Source of the DNA: Streptococcus suis | GTDB lineage: Bacteria; Bacillota; Bacilli; Lactobacillales; Streptococcaceae | Direction of reading: 5' to 3' | Length of the DNA: 64,000 nt | NCBI RefSeq assembly: GCF_902702775.1 | Contig: NZ_LR738724.1 | Location: 2,108,001-2,172,000, forward strand | In this document: positions 1-9,555 of the stretch, in pieces | Layout: the number at the start of each line of letters is the position of its first letter | Numbering within the stretch: the first letter of the stretch is position 1 | Made by a program: the position numbers and the translations under genes | The notes under the pieces: model-generated | The model's database searches: none | The model's input: only the letters and a program-made list of their open reading frames with translations | Told to the model about the DNA's origin: nothing

Positions 1-1371
1 AACATTGGTCAAGGACGCAATGTAACCATCGACATGTCTAGTCCAAACATTGCTAAACCATTCTCAGTTGGACATTTGCGCTCAACCGTTATCGGTGATG
101 CCCTTGCTAACATCCACGAAAAGCTTGGCTACAAGCCAATCCGCATCAACCACTTGGGTGACTGGGGTAAACAGTTCGGTATGTTGATTGTTGCCTACAA
201 ACTTTGGGGTGACAAGGCTGCGGTCGAAGCAGACCCAATTTCAGAACTCCTCAAACTCTATGTGCGTATCAACGCTGAAGCGGAAGAAAAGCCTGAGTTG
301 GACGAAGAAGCTCGTCAATGGTTCAAAAAATTGGAAGATGGCGATCCAGAAGCTCACGAGCTATGGCAATGGTTCCGTGATGAAAGCTTGGTTGAATTCA
401 ACCGCATCTACGACAAACTCGATGTAACCTTCGACAGCTATAATGGTGAAGCTTTCTACAACGATAAGATGGACGAAGGTATCCAAATCTTAGAAGAAAA
501 AGGACTTCTTCAAGAATCTAAAGGTGCAAGAATCGTTGACCTCGAAAGCTACAATCTTCCACCAGCCCTCATCATGAAAACAGACGGTGCAACACTTTAC
601 ATCACACGTGACATGGCAACAGCTATGTACCGCAAACGCACTTACGACTTTGTGAAAAGCATCTATGTCGTTGGTCAGGAGCAAATCAACCACTTCAAAC
701 AGCTCAAGGCTGTCTTGAAAGAAATGGATTTCGACTGGAGCGACGATATGACCCACATCACCTTCGGTCTGGTTACCAAGGATAAGAAAAAACTCTCTAC
801 TCGTAAAGGAAATATTATCCTACTCGAGCCAACTCTAGATGAAGCTATTTCACGCGCTCTTACTCAAATCGAAGCTAAAAACCCTGACCTTGAAAACAAG
901 GAAGAAGTGGCACACGCAGTTGGTGTAGGCGCTGTTAAGTTCTACGACCTCAAAACCGACCGTGACAACGGCTACGACTTCGACCTAGAAGCTATGGTTT
1001 CCTTCGAGGGCGAAACAGGTCCTTACGTACAATACGCATACGCCCGCATCCAGTCTATCCTGCGCAAGGCAAACTTTGTACCAAGCGCAGAAAATGACTA
1101 CAAACTAGCTGACGCAGAAAGCTGGGAAATCATCAAGCACATCCAAAACTTCTCAAACGTTGTAGAACGTGCCGGTGACAAATTTGACCCATCTCTCATC
1201 GCTAAATATGCTATCAACCTAGCTCAATCCTTCAACAAGTACTACGCACACACGCGTATCTTGGATGAAAGCCCAGAGCGTGACAGCCGTCTAGCACTTG
1301 CCTACGCAACAGGACTTGTCCTCAAAGAAGCTCTACGTCTTCTCGGCGTAAAAGCACCAGAAAAAATGTAA
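1..1371 (+). CDS. argS: arginyl-tRNA synthetase, 3' part (5' end outside window)
   Basis: Class I aminoacyl-tRNA synthetase that charges tRNA-Arg in the cytosol. The open frame already runs at base 1, and about 100 N-terminal residues of a roughly 560-residue enzyme lie outside the window. Visible are the HIGH-type signature as GHLRST just after position 80, the KMSKS-type loop as KKLSTRKGN near 790-820, and the C-terminal DALR anticodon-binding domain with the [18 protein letters not shown] stretch and the [11 protein letters not shown] end. Internal ATGs such as position 34 are not the start, because the catalytic fold begins upstream. A strong terminator follows the stop, so it ends its own transcript. 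Confidence 0.97.
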   Translation, partial: NIGQGRNVTIDMSSPNIAKPFSVGHLRSTVIGDALANIHEKLGYKPIRINHLGDWGKQFGMLIVAYKLWGDKAAVEADPISELLKLYVRINAEAEEKPELDEEARQWFKKLEDGDPEAHELWQWFRDESLVEFNRIYDKLDVTFDSYNGEAFYNDKMDEGIQILEEKGLLQESKGARIVDLESYNLPPALIMKTDGATLYITRDMATAMYRKRTYDFVKSIYVVGQEQINHFKQLKAVLKEMDFDWSDDMTHITFGLVTKDKKKLSTRKGNIILLEPTLDEAISRALTQIEAKNPDLENKEEVAHAVGVGAVKFYDLKTDRDNGYDFDLEAMVSFEGETGPYVQYAYARIQSILRKANFVPSAENDYKLADAESWEIIKHIQNFSNVVERAGDKFDPSLIAKYAINLAQSFNKYYAHTRILDESPERDSRLALAYATGLVLKEALRLLGVKAPEKM

Positions 1372-1373
1372 TC

Positions 1374-1406
1374 AAAGCCTTCGGCTATCAGCCGAGGCTT
1401 TTTTTC
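1374..1406 (+). terminator. Rho-independent terminator of argS
   Basis: GC-rich hairpin with arms around TTCGGCT/AGCCGA and AAGCC/GGCTT directly after the argS stop, followed by seven T and then CT. Confidence 0.85.
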
Positions 1407-1550
1407 TACCACATTGCCTACTATCGTTTCCGATTCCTTATCACAACAACTCCTTATGCCAAATGAAAATCAAAAAGATTCATTTCAATTACGAATATAT
1501 AGATGGGAGGTACACGTGATACCTCTACATCTACTACACAAGGAGAAATA

Positions 1551-2465
1551 ATGAAAACATTCTTGAGAAGAAAAGGAATCGCCTGTCAGCTTCTAGCCGC
1601 CATTTTCATTGTCGGTATCAATTTACAATCCCCACCTTCAGCCTCAGCCAATGCGCGAGGAAATGACTATCCCTACACAGCAGTTGATGCAGTCGATCCA
1701 TGGAGACTCTACACACGCCAGTGCACCTCCTTTGTAGCCTTTCGACTTAGCACAGTTAACGGTTTTACATTGCCACCTGCCTATGGTGATGCCAATGTTT
1801 GGGGCCATCGTGCCAAGCAAGAAGGTTATCAAGTTAACAGGACACCTACTGTCGGCGCCGTTGCCTGGTGGGAAACTCCCATGCATGTCGCATGGGTTTC
1901 TGCGGTAAATGGAGATACCGTAGAGATCGAGGAATACAACTACGGTGTTCGCTATACCTACGGAAGGCGAGTTATCCCCAAAAATGCCGTTAGCGGCTAC
2001 ATTCATTTTAAAGACCTCGGAGCGGGAACAACCAACTCTCAACCCGCCTTAGCCCCAAGCGGCACCTATACTTTTACCAGCCAACTGGCCATCAAATCTC
2101 AAGCTAGTCTATCTAGCCCTACCCTCGATTACTATTATGCTGGCGAAAGCGTCCGCTACGACAAGGTTCTTGAAGCCGACGGACAACGATGGATTAGCTA
2201 TATCAGCTATTCTGGAGCTCGGCGCTATATCGCCATCCAGCCTACCATTACTCCATCTACAAACAACAGCCTACCAGCGTCAGGTAGCTACACCATCCAG
2301 TCCTACTCTAGTGTCCGCAACAATCCAAGTCTGTCCAGTCCTGAAATCACCTTCTACGGAGCTGGCTCAGTCGTTCGCTATGATAAAGTTATTACTGCCG
2401 AAGGTCGCACATGGATTAGCTATATCAGTTACTCAGGTGCTCGACGCTACATCGCCATCTCCTAA
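1551..2465 (+). CDS. secreted CHAP-domain peptidoglycan hydrolase with two SH3b repeats
   Basis: Probable exported cell-wall amidase/endopeptidase. From the ATG at 1551 (preceded by AAGGAG) the product is 304 aa. It has a basic start, a hydrophobic signal peptide to about residue 34, and a CHAP domain with likely catalytic Cys58 (RQCTSFVAF) and His112 (MHVAWV). Two C-terminal SH3b wall-binding repeats each end in an almost identical WISYISYSGARRYIAI motif. An in-frame ATG at 1503 would add 16 residues before the signal peptide and has no good RBS, so it is rejected. It is monocistronic between two terminators. The precise bond cleaved cannot be read from sequence. Confidence 0.85.
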   Translation: MKTFLRRKGIACQLLAAIFIVGINLQSPPSASANARGNDYPYTAVDAVDPWRLYTRQCTSFVAFRLSTVNGFTLPPAYGDANVWGHRAKQEGYQVNRTPTVGAVAWWETPMHVAWVSAVNGDTVEIEEYNYGVRYTYGRRVIPKNAVSGYIHFKDLGAGTTNSQPALAPSGTYTFTSQLAIKSQASLSSPTLDYYYAGESVRYDKVLEADGQRWISYISYSGARRYIAIQPTITPSTNNSLPASGSYTIQSYSSVRNNPSLSSPEITFYGAGSVVRYDKVITAEGRTWISYISYSGARRYIAIS

Positions 2466-2485
2466 TCACAAAAAAGACAAAACTT

Positions 2486-2517
2486 AAAAGCACAATCTTT
2501 TTAGACTGTGCTTTTTC
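2486..2517. terminator. bidirectional terminator between CHAP gene and membrane protein gene
   Basis: Hairpin AGCACA-A-TCT / AGA-C-TGTGCT, with one A-C mismatch and a short T loop. It is flanked by A-rich and T-rich tracts and sits between convergent genes. Confidence 0.75.
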
Positions 2518-2518
2518 A

Positions 2519-3043
2519 TTAAATATCTGTCGAATTAATAGCTGTGCTCGGTTTTTCTTTCGGTTTACGTAGATGGAAGAAAATAGTTACCCCAAAATAG
2601 ATAGCAAATAGGACAACTCGAATAATATAATTCATCATTGCCTGCGCCTCTACTGACTGACGCATAACTGAATCCGTATAAATTTGACCCAACCCTTTCT
2701 CACCAATAAAAGCATAGGTCGAAAATAGGAGAGTTACAAAAAGATAACCCAGGTAGGTATAAGAAGCCTGCTCATTTTTCTTGAGGAAAAGCAGCACAAT
2801 CGTCGCAATCACAGCAAGTAATAACACAACTGCAAATGCCTTATTGACAAGATTCGTCTGGAAATTGATAGATTCTCTCATGTAGGTAAAATATGCCTCA
2901 TCAATCCCCTCAACATTAAAATTCTGCAACAATTGACGCACAACCGCCTCATCGTACTTCGCAAAAAATATATTAAAGCCACGCAATACGCTCGCAATAG
3001 ATGACAGCACAACAAAAATATACAAATGAATTGGTCTTTTCAT
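2519..3043 (-). CDS. four-helix membrane protein of unknown function
   Basis: From the ATG at 3043 (RBS AAAGGAGG) the product is 174 aa. An upstream ATG at 3076 lacks an RBS. It has about four hydrophobic helices: the first near the N-terminus (IFVVLSSIASVL), two adjacent in the middle (AFAVVLLLAVIATIVLLFL and LGYLFVTLLFSTYAFI), and one near the C-terminus (VVLFAIYFGVTIFF). The C-terminal tail is charged. No catalytic motif is recognised. It is divergently transcribed from a second small membrane protein, each with a good promoter. Confidence 0.7.
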   Translation of the reverse strand: MKRPIHLYIFVVLSSIASVLRGFNIFFAKYDEAVVRQLLQNFNVEGIDEAYFTYMRESINFQTNLVNKAFAVVLLLAVIATIVLLFLKKNEQASYTYLGYLFVTLLFSTYAFIGEKGLGQIYTDSVMRQSVEAQAMMNYIIRVVLFAIYFGVTIFFHLRKPKEKPSTAINSTDI

Positions 3044-3063
3044 AATAGCCTCCTTTTTTCTAT

Positions 3064-3092
3064 ATTTTATACTCATATTTTTGTATTGTCAA
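3064..3092 (-). promoter_or_regulatory. promoter of the 2519-3043 membrane protein gene
   Basis: On the minus strand: -35 TTGACA (3092-3087), 17-nt spacer, -10 TAAAAT (3069-3064). Confidence 0.65.
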
Positions 3093-3105
3093 TCATATAT
3101 TTCAT

Positions 3106-3133
3106 TTGACTACAAATATAATTTTGTTATACT
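3106..3133 (+). promoter_or_regulatory. promoter of small membrane protein gene
   Basis: TTGACT, 16-nt spacer, TATACT, followed by AAAGGAGG and the ATG at 3155. It is divergent from the promoter at 3064-3092. Confidence 0.65.
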
Positions 3134-3154
3134 AAATTCAAAGGAGGAAAACTC

Positions 3155-3337
3155 ATGAAGAAATTACCCACCTATATCGGAGTGATTATTTTTGTAGTTA
3201 CTCTACTGATTAACTGGTTATTGTCAAGTCTTGCTAAAGTGCTGAATACATTTTTCATTTGGACTATCGTAGCCTGCCTACTCTACACCATCTACTACTG
3301 GATTCGCTACTGGCTCTATGTCCGTAAACAGAGATAA
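3155..3337 (+). CDS. small two-helix membrane protein, unknown function
   Basis: 60 aa with two hydrophobic helices (IGVIIFVVTLLINWLLSSL and FFIWTIVACLLYTIYYWI) and a basic C-terminal end (YVRKQR). It has a strong promoter, a near-perfect RBS and a following terminator, so it is a real gene despite its size. Function is not recognised. Confidence 0.65.
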   Translation: MKKLPTYIGVIIFVVTLLINWLLSSLAKVLNTFFIWTIVACLLYTIYYWIRYWLYVRKQR

Positions 3338-3340
3338 CAA

Positions 3341-3375
3341 AGACTCCTCTAAGTTAGCTGCTTAGAGGAGTTCAT
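3341..3375. terminator. bidirectional terminator between small membrane gene and malQ
   Basis: 11-bp perfect stem ACTCCTCTAAG / CTTAGAGGAGT (3343-3353 and 3361-3371), followed by a T-rich tract. It lies between convergent genes. Confidence 0.85.
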
Positions 3376-3376
3376 T

Positions 3377-4897
3377 TTATTCTGACTTTTCATCAACCAA
3401 ATGCACATTAACCCGACGATAGGTTTCTGTAAGGTCTAGCAATTCCGCTTCAATCTCTGGTGTCAATTGATCTGCCGTCATTCTCCAAGTCCAGTTACCA
3501 CCAAGCGTATTTGGCAAGTTCATGCGAGCTGAACCATCCAAACCAAGTAGGTCCTGCATAGTAGCCACCGCCATAAAGGCAGGCGAACCAAAGAGCAGGC
3601 GGAAAAGAGCATGACTGACCGTTTCGCCCTCACGACGATTGCTGTACTTATCTAAGAATGCACGCGATTCTTTCGTTGTTTCATTTTCGTACCAGCCAAG
3701 AATCGTATCATTGTCATGGGTTCCCGTATATGCCACCACATTATTAGGATGGTTATGTGGCATTTCAATGCTGTCGCCCTCAGGATCAAAGGCAAATTGC
3801 AGGACTTTCATACCAGGAAAACCTGTCGTATCACGTAATTGGATGACCTTATCTGTCACAGAGCCCAAATCCTCAGCAATAATATTTAAATCACCAAGTT
3901 CACGCTTGATTGTATCAAATAATTCAAAACCTGGTGCTTCGACACGATAGCCATTTACAGCAGTTTCTTCACCTGCTGGAATTTCCCAGAAGGAGGCAAA
4001 GCCGATAAAGTGGTCGATACGTACCATATCGTATATCTTAAAGGATTCACGTAAACGAGCAACCCACCAAGTAAATCCGTCATGCTTCATCGCTTCCCAA
4101 TCATAAATCGGATTACCCCAAAGCTGACCAATTTCCGAAAAGGCATCTGGCGGACAGCCTGCAACCACACTCGGCTTGCCTTCTTCATCTGTTTTAAAGA
4201 AATGTGGATTAGCCCACATATCGGCAGAATCAGCCGCGATATAAATCGGCATATCCCCAACAAACTCAACACCTTTGGCATTGGCGTAAGCCTTTAAAGC
4301 CTTCCATTGTGAAAAGAATAAATATTGTGTAATGCGGTGATAATCAATTCGATCTGCCAACAAGTGACGATAATATTCCAAGGTATCGTAGTAACGTAAG
4401 CGCGCCCCTTGATCTTCCCATTCTGTCCAAGGTTTGAGATCAAAATGCTCTTTTATAGCCATATACTCCGCAAAGGTATGAATCCAAAAGTCATTCTCCC
4501 CTAAGAACATCCAATAATCTTCTGGCAGGCCTTGTGCCTTCATGTTGGCAACTGCCTTCTCCAGTAATGGACGGCGAGCATAAAAAATGGCTGCGTAATC
4601 TACCTCTGTAGGATTCTGCCCAAACTCAACACCTTGTAAATCCTCTGCTGCCAGCCAACCTTTATCAATCAATATATCGAAATCAATAAAATGAGTATTC
4701 CCTGCAAAAGCTGAAAATGACTGGTAAGGAGAATCTCCATAACTGGTTGTTCCCAAAGGTAAGATTTGCCAATAGCGCTGCTTAGTTCTTACCAAAAAAT
4801 CAACAAATTCATAGGCCGATTGTCCCATGGAACCAATTCCATATTTTCCTGGTAATGATGAAATGTGCATCAGCACACCACTCTGTCTTACTTTCAT
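3377..4897 (-). CDS. malQ: 4-alpha-glucanotransferase (amylomaltase)
   Basis: Cytosolic GH77 enzyme that disproportionates imported maltodextrins by transferring 4-alpha-glucan chains. The 506-aa length is normal for the family. Recognisable motifs are the SSLPGKYGIGS N-terminus, VRIDHFIGF (nucleophile Asp), IIAEDLGS (acid/base Glu) and YTGTHDNDTILGW. The start is supported by an AGGAG RBS. It is divergent from malX, with operators shared in the intergenic region. It stands alone: no malP phosphorylase follows, unlike the malQ-malP arrangement familiar from other streptococci. Confidence 0.96.
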   Translation of the reverse strand: MKVRQSGVLMHISSLPGKYGIGSMGQSAYEFVDFLVRTKQRYWQILPLGTTSYGDSPYQSFSAFAGNTHFIDFDILIDKGWLAAEDLQGVEFGQNPTEVDYAAIFYARRPLLEKAVANMKAQGLPEDYWMFLGENDFWIHTFAEYMAIKEHFDLKPWTEWEDQGARLRYYDTLEYYRHLLADRIDYHRITQYLFFSQWKALKAYANAKGVEFVGDMPIYIAADSADMWANPHFFKTDEEGKPSVVAGCPPDAFSEIGQLWGNPIYDWEAMKHDGFTWWVARLRESFKIYDMVRIDHFIGFASFWEIPAGEETAVNGYRVEAPGFELFDTIKRELGDLNIIAEDLGSVTDKVIQLRDTTGFPGMKVLQFAFDPEGDSIEMPHNHPNNVVAYTGTHDNDTILGWYENETTKESRAFLDKYSNRREGETVSHALFRLLFGSPAFMAVATMQDLLGLDGSARMNLPNTLGGNWTWRMTADQLTPEIEAELLDLTETYRRVNVHLVDEKSE

Positions 4898-4926
4898 AAG
4901 CTCTCCTATCTAATCCGCTTACACGA

Positions 4927-4976
4927 CGCAAACGTTTTCTCTTTTTCATTATATACTGAAAACGGTAACAAATCAA
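4927..4976 (-). promoter_or_regulatory. malQ promoter with MalR/CcpA-type operator
   Basis: Minus-strand promoter: -35 TTGATT (4976-4971), 17 nt, -10 TATAAT (4953-4948). Just downstream, at 4927-4939, lies CGCAAACGTTTTC, a near-palindrome of the LacI-family type seen for streptococcal MalR. A second half-like site, GAAAACGGTAAC, overlaps the spacer. Binding is inferred. Confidence 0.7.
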
Positions 4977-5098
4977 GGGATTTTCCTTTAATTATGTTCG
5001 TTCCTACACCATTCCATATTTCTCTTCATTATATATACAAAAAAATTCTTATGTTTTTTAAAACTCAAAAAAATTTTTAAATTTTTTTATAAAAACGC

Positions 5099-5156
5099 TT
5101 GCAAACGGATTCGATCTGGTGTATAATGAAGTCAACTTAGGAAAACGTTTGCGCAA
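5099..5156 (+). promoter_or_regulatory. malX operon promoter and operator
   Basis: Near-consensus promoter: TTGCAA (5099-5104), 17 nt, TATAAT (5122-5127). An operator GAAAACGTTTGCGCAA at 5141-5156, just after the start point, mirrors the one at malQ. GCTTGCAAACG overlapping the -35 could be a second operator or a CcpA site. Confidence 0.75.
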
Positions 5157-5198
5157 AGCAGACGTCACACAAAACTATTTATCTTCGGAGGGAAGAAA

Positions 5199-6458
5199 AT
5201 GAAACACAATCTCCTTAAGAGCGTTGCTCTTCTTGCTGCATCAACTGCTGTTTTAGCTGCTTGCTCAAACTCAGGTTCATCAACAGAGGCATCTAAGTCT
5301 GCTGAAGGTAGCAAAGAATTGACTGTCTACGTTGACCAAGGTTATGAATCTTATATCAACGACGTCAAAGCTGACTTCGAAAAAGAAAATGGTGTGACTG
5401 TTACAGTTAAAACTGGTGATGCTTTGACTGGTTTGGATAACTTGTCATTGGATAACCAATCTGGTTCAGCTCCAGACGTTATGATGGCACCATACGACCG
5501 TGTAGGTAGCCTTGGTTCTGAAGGTCAATTATCTGAATTGACACTTGCAGATGATAGCAAAGCAGATGAGACAACAACAGCTCTTGTAACAAACGGTGGT
5601 AAAGTTTACGGTTCACCAGCAGTTATCGAGACACTTGTTCTTTACTACAACAAAGACTTGTTGACTGAAGCTCCTAAGACATTTGCAGAACTTGAAACAC
5701 TTGCTAAAGATAGCAAATATGCCTTTGAAGGAGAAGCTGGTAAAACAACTGCCTTCCTTGCTGACTGGACAAACTTCTACTACACTTACGGACTTCTAGC
5801 TGGTTACGGTGGCTACGTATTTGGTGAAAACGGTACTAATCCAAAAGACATCGGTCTTGCTAACGAAGGCGCAATCCAAGCGATTGAATACGCTAAAACT
5901 TGGTATGAAAAATGGCCTCAAGGTCTTCAAGACGGTACTGCTGCAAACAACTTGATTAACACTCAATTTACAGACGGTAAAGCAGCTGCTATCATCGAAG
6001 GACCTTGGAAAGCAGCTTCATATAAAGAAGCTGGTGTAAACTATGGTGTAGCAACAATCCCAACTCTTGTAAACGGTAAAAACTACTCAGCATTCGGTGG
6101 TGGTAAAGCGTGGATTGTTCCTACAGGCGCTAAAAACCAAGAAATGGCTCAAAAATTTGTTGACTTCTTGACTGCTACAGACCAACAAAAAGCACTTTAC
6201 GACGCTACAAACGAAGTTCCAGCTAACACTGAAGCTCGTGAATATGCTGTAAGCAAAAACGACGAATTGACAACTGCAGTTATCAACCAGTTCGCTTCAG
6301 CTCAACCAATGCCAAACATCTCAGAAATGGGTTCAGTTTGGACACCAGCTGGTAACATGCTCTTCGAAGCTGCAAGTGGTGCAAAAGACGCTAAAACTGC
6401 TGCAACAGACGCTGTGAAAGCTATTGCAGACGAAATTGCTCAAAAACACAGCAACTAG
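5199..6458 (+). CDS. malX: maltodextrin ABC transporter substrate-binding lipoprotein
   Basis: Extracytoplasmic solute-binding protein that captures maltose/maltodextrins for the MalC-MalD permease. It is 419 aa with a lipoprotein signal ending in lipobox LAAC (Cys22), then a Ser-rich linker and an SBP family 1 fold (ELTVYVDQGYESYI, MMAPYDRVG, FGGGKAWIVPTGAKN). RBS GGAGGG. It is the first gene of the operon, and a stem-loop after its stop probably gives it higher expression than the permeases. The ATPase (MsmK/MalK) is not in the window, as expected where one ATPase serves several sugar importers. Confidence 0.95.
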   Translation: MKHNLLKSVALLAASTAVLAACSNSGSSTEASKSAEGSKELTVYVDQGYESYINDVKADFEKENGVTVTVKTGDALTGLDNLSLDNQSGSAPDVMMAPYDRVGSLGSEGQLSELTLADDSKADETTTALVTNGGKVYGSPAVIETLVLYYNKDLLTEAPKTFAELETLAKDSKYAFEGEAGKTTAFLADWTNFYYTYGLLAGYGGYVFGENGTNPKDIGLANEGAIQAIEYAKTWYEKWPQGLQDGTAANNLINTQFTDGKAAAIIEGPWKAASYKEAGVNYGVATIPTLVNGKNYSAFGGGKAWIVPTGAKNQEMAQKFVDFLTATDQQKALYDATNEVPANTEAREYAVSKNDELTTAVINQFASAQPMPNISEMGSVWTPAGNMLFEAASGAKDAKTAATDAVKAIADEIAQKHSN

Positions 6459-6473
6459 TCAAGTTTAAAGTTG

Positions 6474-6494
6474 GACTGGGAGTTCCTCCCAGTC
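6474..6494 (+). promoter_or_regulatory. intercistronic stem-loop after malX
   Basis: Perfect 9-bp stem GACTGGGAG / CTCCCAGTC with a 3-nt loop and only a weak T tract. It probably protects the malX message or partially terminates, giving more binding protein than permease. Confidence 0.6.
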
Positions 6495-6564
6495 TACTTT
6501 ATTACTTAACGATAAACTGAATAGATAAAATCTACCATCTATTCAGAAGCTATATAAGGAGACT

Positions 6565-7860
6565 ATGACTATGAAACAAAATCCAGGTAAGGCACTCCTT
6601 TTGTCCCTGATCCCTGGTCTCGGACAAATCTACAATAAACAAAAAGCCAAAGGATACATCTTTTTGGGTGTTACCCTTGCCTTCCTTGTTTATTTTATTG
6701 CTATTGCAGCTGGTGAATTAGGCAACTTGATTACCCTCGGTAGTGTTCGTGGACAAGATAATTCACTATTCATGCTGATTCGCGGTTCTTTCCATTTGAT
6801 TATCACGGTTGTCTATCTCGCTTTCTATGCACTCAACCTAAAAGATGCGCGTGATACCGCGAAACGATGGAATTCAGGGATGCCAGTGGCTACCACATTA
6901 AAAGAAATGGTAAAAGGTATCTATGAGAATGGTTTCCCATATCTCTTGATTATCCCATCATATATTGCGATGACCTTTGCTATCATCTTCCCAGTTGTCG
7001 TTACATTGTTTATCGCCTTTACAAACTACGACTTCAAACACCTGCCACCAAGCGCATTGTTGGATTGGATTGGTATTACTAACTTTACAAACATCTGGAA
7101 ACTAAGCACATTCCGTACCGCATTTGGTTCTGTACTTGGCTGGACAATTATCTGGGCACTCTGCGCTTCAACAGCTCAAATTGTTATCGGTATCTTGACA
7201 GCCATCATCGCAAATCAGCCATTCATCAAAGGAAAACGCATCTTCGGTGTTATCTTCTTGCTCCCATGGGCTGTTCCTGCCTTCGTAACTATCTTGACTT
7301 TTAGTAACATGTTCAACGATAGTGTCGGTGCCATTAACACACAGGTATTGCCATTCCTGAGCAAATTCCTACCATTCATCGATAATTTCCTTATCCCTTG
7401 GAAGACCGACCCATTCTGGACTAAAGTTGCTCTCATTATGATGCAGGCTTGGCTTGGTTTCCCTTATATCTATGTTTTGACCTTGGGTATTTTACAATCC
7501 ATTCCAAACGACTTGTACGAAGCTGCTTACATTGATGGTGCAAGTGCCATTCAAAAATTCCGTAACATCACCCTTCCGATGATTTTAGCAGTAGCAGCTC
7601 CAACACTAATCAGTCAATACACCTTCAACTTCAACAACTTCTCTATCATCTACCTCTTCAACAATGGTGGTCCTGGTAGCGTCGGTGGTGGAGCAGGTTC
7701 AACTGACATCTTGATTTCATGGATTTATAAATTAACCACAGGTACATCACCTCAATACTCAATGGCGGCAGCAGTTACATTGATTATCTCAATGATTGTC
7801 ATCAGTATTTCCATGATTGCCTTCAAAAAACTAAATGCTTTTGAAATGGAGGATGTATAA
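6565..7860 (+). CDS. malC: maltodextrin ABC transporter permease (MalF-type)
   Basis: Integral-membrane half-transporter, 431 aa. It has an N-terminal extra domain with a [10 protein letters not shown] motif and helices, typical of streptococcal MalC, then a BPD_transp_1 core with the EAA loop ([21 protein letters not shown]). ATGs at 6565 and 6571 are both possible. RBS spacing (AAGGAG ending at 6561) favours 6571, giving 429 aa. It pairs with MalD. Confidence 0.94.
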   Translation: MTMKQNPGKALLLSLIPGLGQIYNKQKAKGYIFLGVTLAFLVYFIAIAAGELGNLITLGSVRGQDNSLFMLIRGSFHLIITVVYLAFYALNLKDARDTAKRWNSGMPVATTLKEMVKGIYENGFPYLLIIPSYIAMTFAIIFPVVVTLFIAFTNYDFKHLPPSALLDWIGITNFTNIWKLSTFRTAFGSVLGWTIIWALCASTAQIVIGILTAIIANQPFIKGKRIFGVIFLLPWAVPAFVTILTFSNMFNDSVGAINTQVLPFLSKFLPFIDNFLIPWKTDPFWTKVALIMMQAWLGFPYIYVLTLGILQSIPNDLYEAAYIDGASAIQKFRNITLPMILAVAAPTLISQYTFNFNNFSIIYLFNNGGPGSVGGGAGSTDILISWIYKLTTGTSPQYSMAAAVTLIISMIVISISMIAFKKLNAFEMEDV

Positions 7861-7861
7861 G

Positions 7862-8704
7862 ATGAAAGTATCTGTAAAATTTAGACGTAGAATCAATCAG
7901 ACCTTAACCTATCTCTATCTGATTGTTCTGTCTGTTATCATCATCTATCCTCTCTTGATTACAATCATGTCCGCCTTCAAGTCTGGTAACGTGGTTGCCT
8001 TCAAATTGGATAGCAATATCAACTTTACACTAGACAATTTCAGCAAGCTCTTTAGCGAGACTCTATACGGAACCTGGTACCTCAATACGCTTATCATTGC
8101 TCTCTTGACAATGGTTATTCAAACAAGTATAGTGGTACTAGCGGGTTACGCTTATAGTCGCTATAACTTCATCGCTCGTAAGCAGAGTTTGGTTTTCTTC
8201 TTGATTATCCAAATGGTACCAACCATGGCTGCTCTTACCGCCTTCTTCGTTATGGCCCTCATGCTCAATGCGCTCAACCAAAGCTGGTTCCTCATCTTCC
8301 TTTATGTCGGTGGTGGTATCCCAATGAACGCTTGGCTCATGAAAGGCTACTTCGATACGGTGCCAATCTCACTTGATGAATCTGCAAAACTAGACGGTGC
8401 CGGTCACTTCAGACGTTTCTGGCAAATCGTCCTCCCACTCGTTCGTCCAATGATTGCTGTACAAGCGCTCTGGGCCTTCATGGGACCTTTTGGAGATTAC
8501 ATCCTATCCAAATTCTTGCTTCGTGAAAAAGAATTCTATACTGTAGCTGTCGGCCTTCAAACCTTCATCAGTGATGTGAAAAATATGAAGATTGCCTACT
8601 TTGCGGCAGGTGCCATTCTTATTGCCCTCCCTATCAGTATCCTATTCTTCTTCCTACAAAAGAACTTTGTATCTGGTTTAACAAGCGGTGGCGACAAGGG
8701 ATAA
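7862..8704 (+). CDS. malD: maltodextrin ABC transporter permease (MalG-type)
   Basis: Second permease subunit, 280 aa, with six predicted helices and the EAA loop [21 protein letters not shown]. The ATG at 7862 lies one base after the malC stop and has GGAGG inside the malC end. An upstream in-frame ATG inside malC (7835) would add a short tail and is less likely. Translation is probably coupled to malC. Confidence 0.94.
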   Translation: MKVSVKFRRRINQTLTYLYLIVLSVIIIYPLLITIMSAFKSGNVVAFKLDSNINFTLDNFSKLFSETLYGTWYLNTLIIALLTMVIQTSIVVLAGYAYSRYNFIARKQSLVFFLIIQMVPTMAALTAFFVMALMLNALNQSWFLIFLYVGGGIPMNAWLMKGYFDTVPISLDESAKLDGAGHFRRFWQIVLPLVRPMIAVQALWAFMGPFGDYILSKFLLREKEFYTVAVGLQTFISDVKNMKIAYFAAGAILIALPISILFFFLQKNFVSGLTSGGDKG

Positions 8705-8763
8705 CCCTGTCCCACCTTTTCCCTTTTTAGGGGAAACATTGATATTTATGAAAGGTCCAACGA

Positions 8764-9546
8764 ATGCTCCCATATCCTTTTTCCTATTTTTCTAGTATCT
8801 TCTCTCCAAGAAATATGTTTGCCAATCGTAGACTAATGAACCTTTGGCAACGGTTGTTTACAACGCTTTTTTTAGTGGCGCTCTTGCTCATTCCGAGCTC
8901 CCTACAGACTGTCAATCTCGAAACCTATCCTTTAGAAAATTTCGTAGAAGGTATCTATGCACCTCTGACAGATCAGGTCGTAGATGACCTCCGTCAACAT
9001 GCAGTCATCGAAAACAACCACCTAACCTATACTGGAAATACTAACTGGGAGCAAGTGACATTTGGTGATACTGTTAGCTCTAGTTCTGACTTTACTTATC
9101 AATTTGCCAATCAGTCTCTGACTATTCGTAAAGGAAGTGATATTCTAAGCGAATTGACTTATGAAGGTTTGAATACTGACGATTTTGCTAGTAAGGAGAC
9201 ATTAACTGCAGCCATCTCTAAAAAATGGTATCAAGCCAACCGAGCAGCTGTCGGACTGTCCATCACTCTTATTTCGACCTTTATTTTAACAACAAACCTA
9301 CTCTTCATCCTACTAGGAGCCAGCTTCTTCCTCTTTTTGACTAAAAAGTCTCGTTTCTTCCATTTTGAAACGTTTGCAGAGTGCTATAATTTTGCTCTCA
9401 ACTGTCTGGGCCTGCCTACTCTTATAGCCTGTCTAATTGGACTATTTGGTCAACCTGTGACTACCCTTCTAACCATACAAAATATCCTATTTGTGCTATG
9501 CTTGTTATGGGTATTTTTCAAAACAAAATTCAGAGATGAAATTTAG
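8764..9546 (+). CDS. malA: maltodextrose utilisation protein MalA (DUF1189)
   Basis: 260-aa membrane protein of the DUF1189/MalA type found between malD and malR in streptococci. It has an N-terminal helix near residues 32-46, an extracytoplasmic loop domain, then three or four C-terminal helices (VGLSITLISTFIL, LFILLGASFFLFL, and others). Start supported by AAAGG eight bases upstream. The biochemical role of the family is not established; naming rests on position and topology. Confidence 0.8.
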   Translation: MLPYPFSYFSSIFSPRNMFANRRLMNLWQRLFTTLFLVALLLIPSSLQTVNLETYPLENFVEGIYAPLTDQVVDDLRQHAVIENNHLTYTGNTNWEQVTFGDTVSSSSDFTYQFANQSLTIRKGSDILSELTYEGLNTDDFASKETLTAAISKKWYQANRAAVGLSITLISTFILTTNLLFILLGASFFLFLTKKSRFFHFETFAECYNFALNCLGLPTLIACLIGLFGQPVTTLLTIQNILFVLCLLWVFFKTKFRDEI

Positions 9547-9555
9547 GAGGTCTAT

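Noticed and set aside
9362..9376. MalR or cre site inside malA (TGAAACGTTTGCA)
   Set aside because: Spacing deviates from cre by one base, the site is inside a coding region and about 190 bp from malR.
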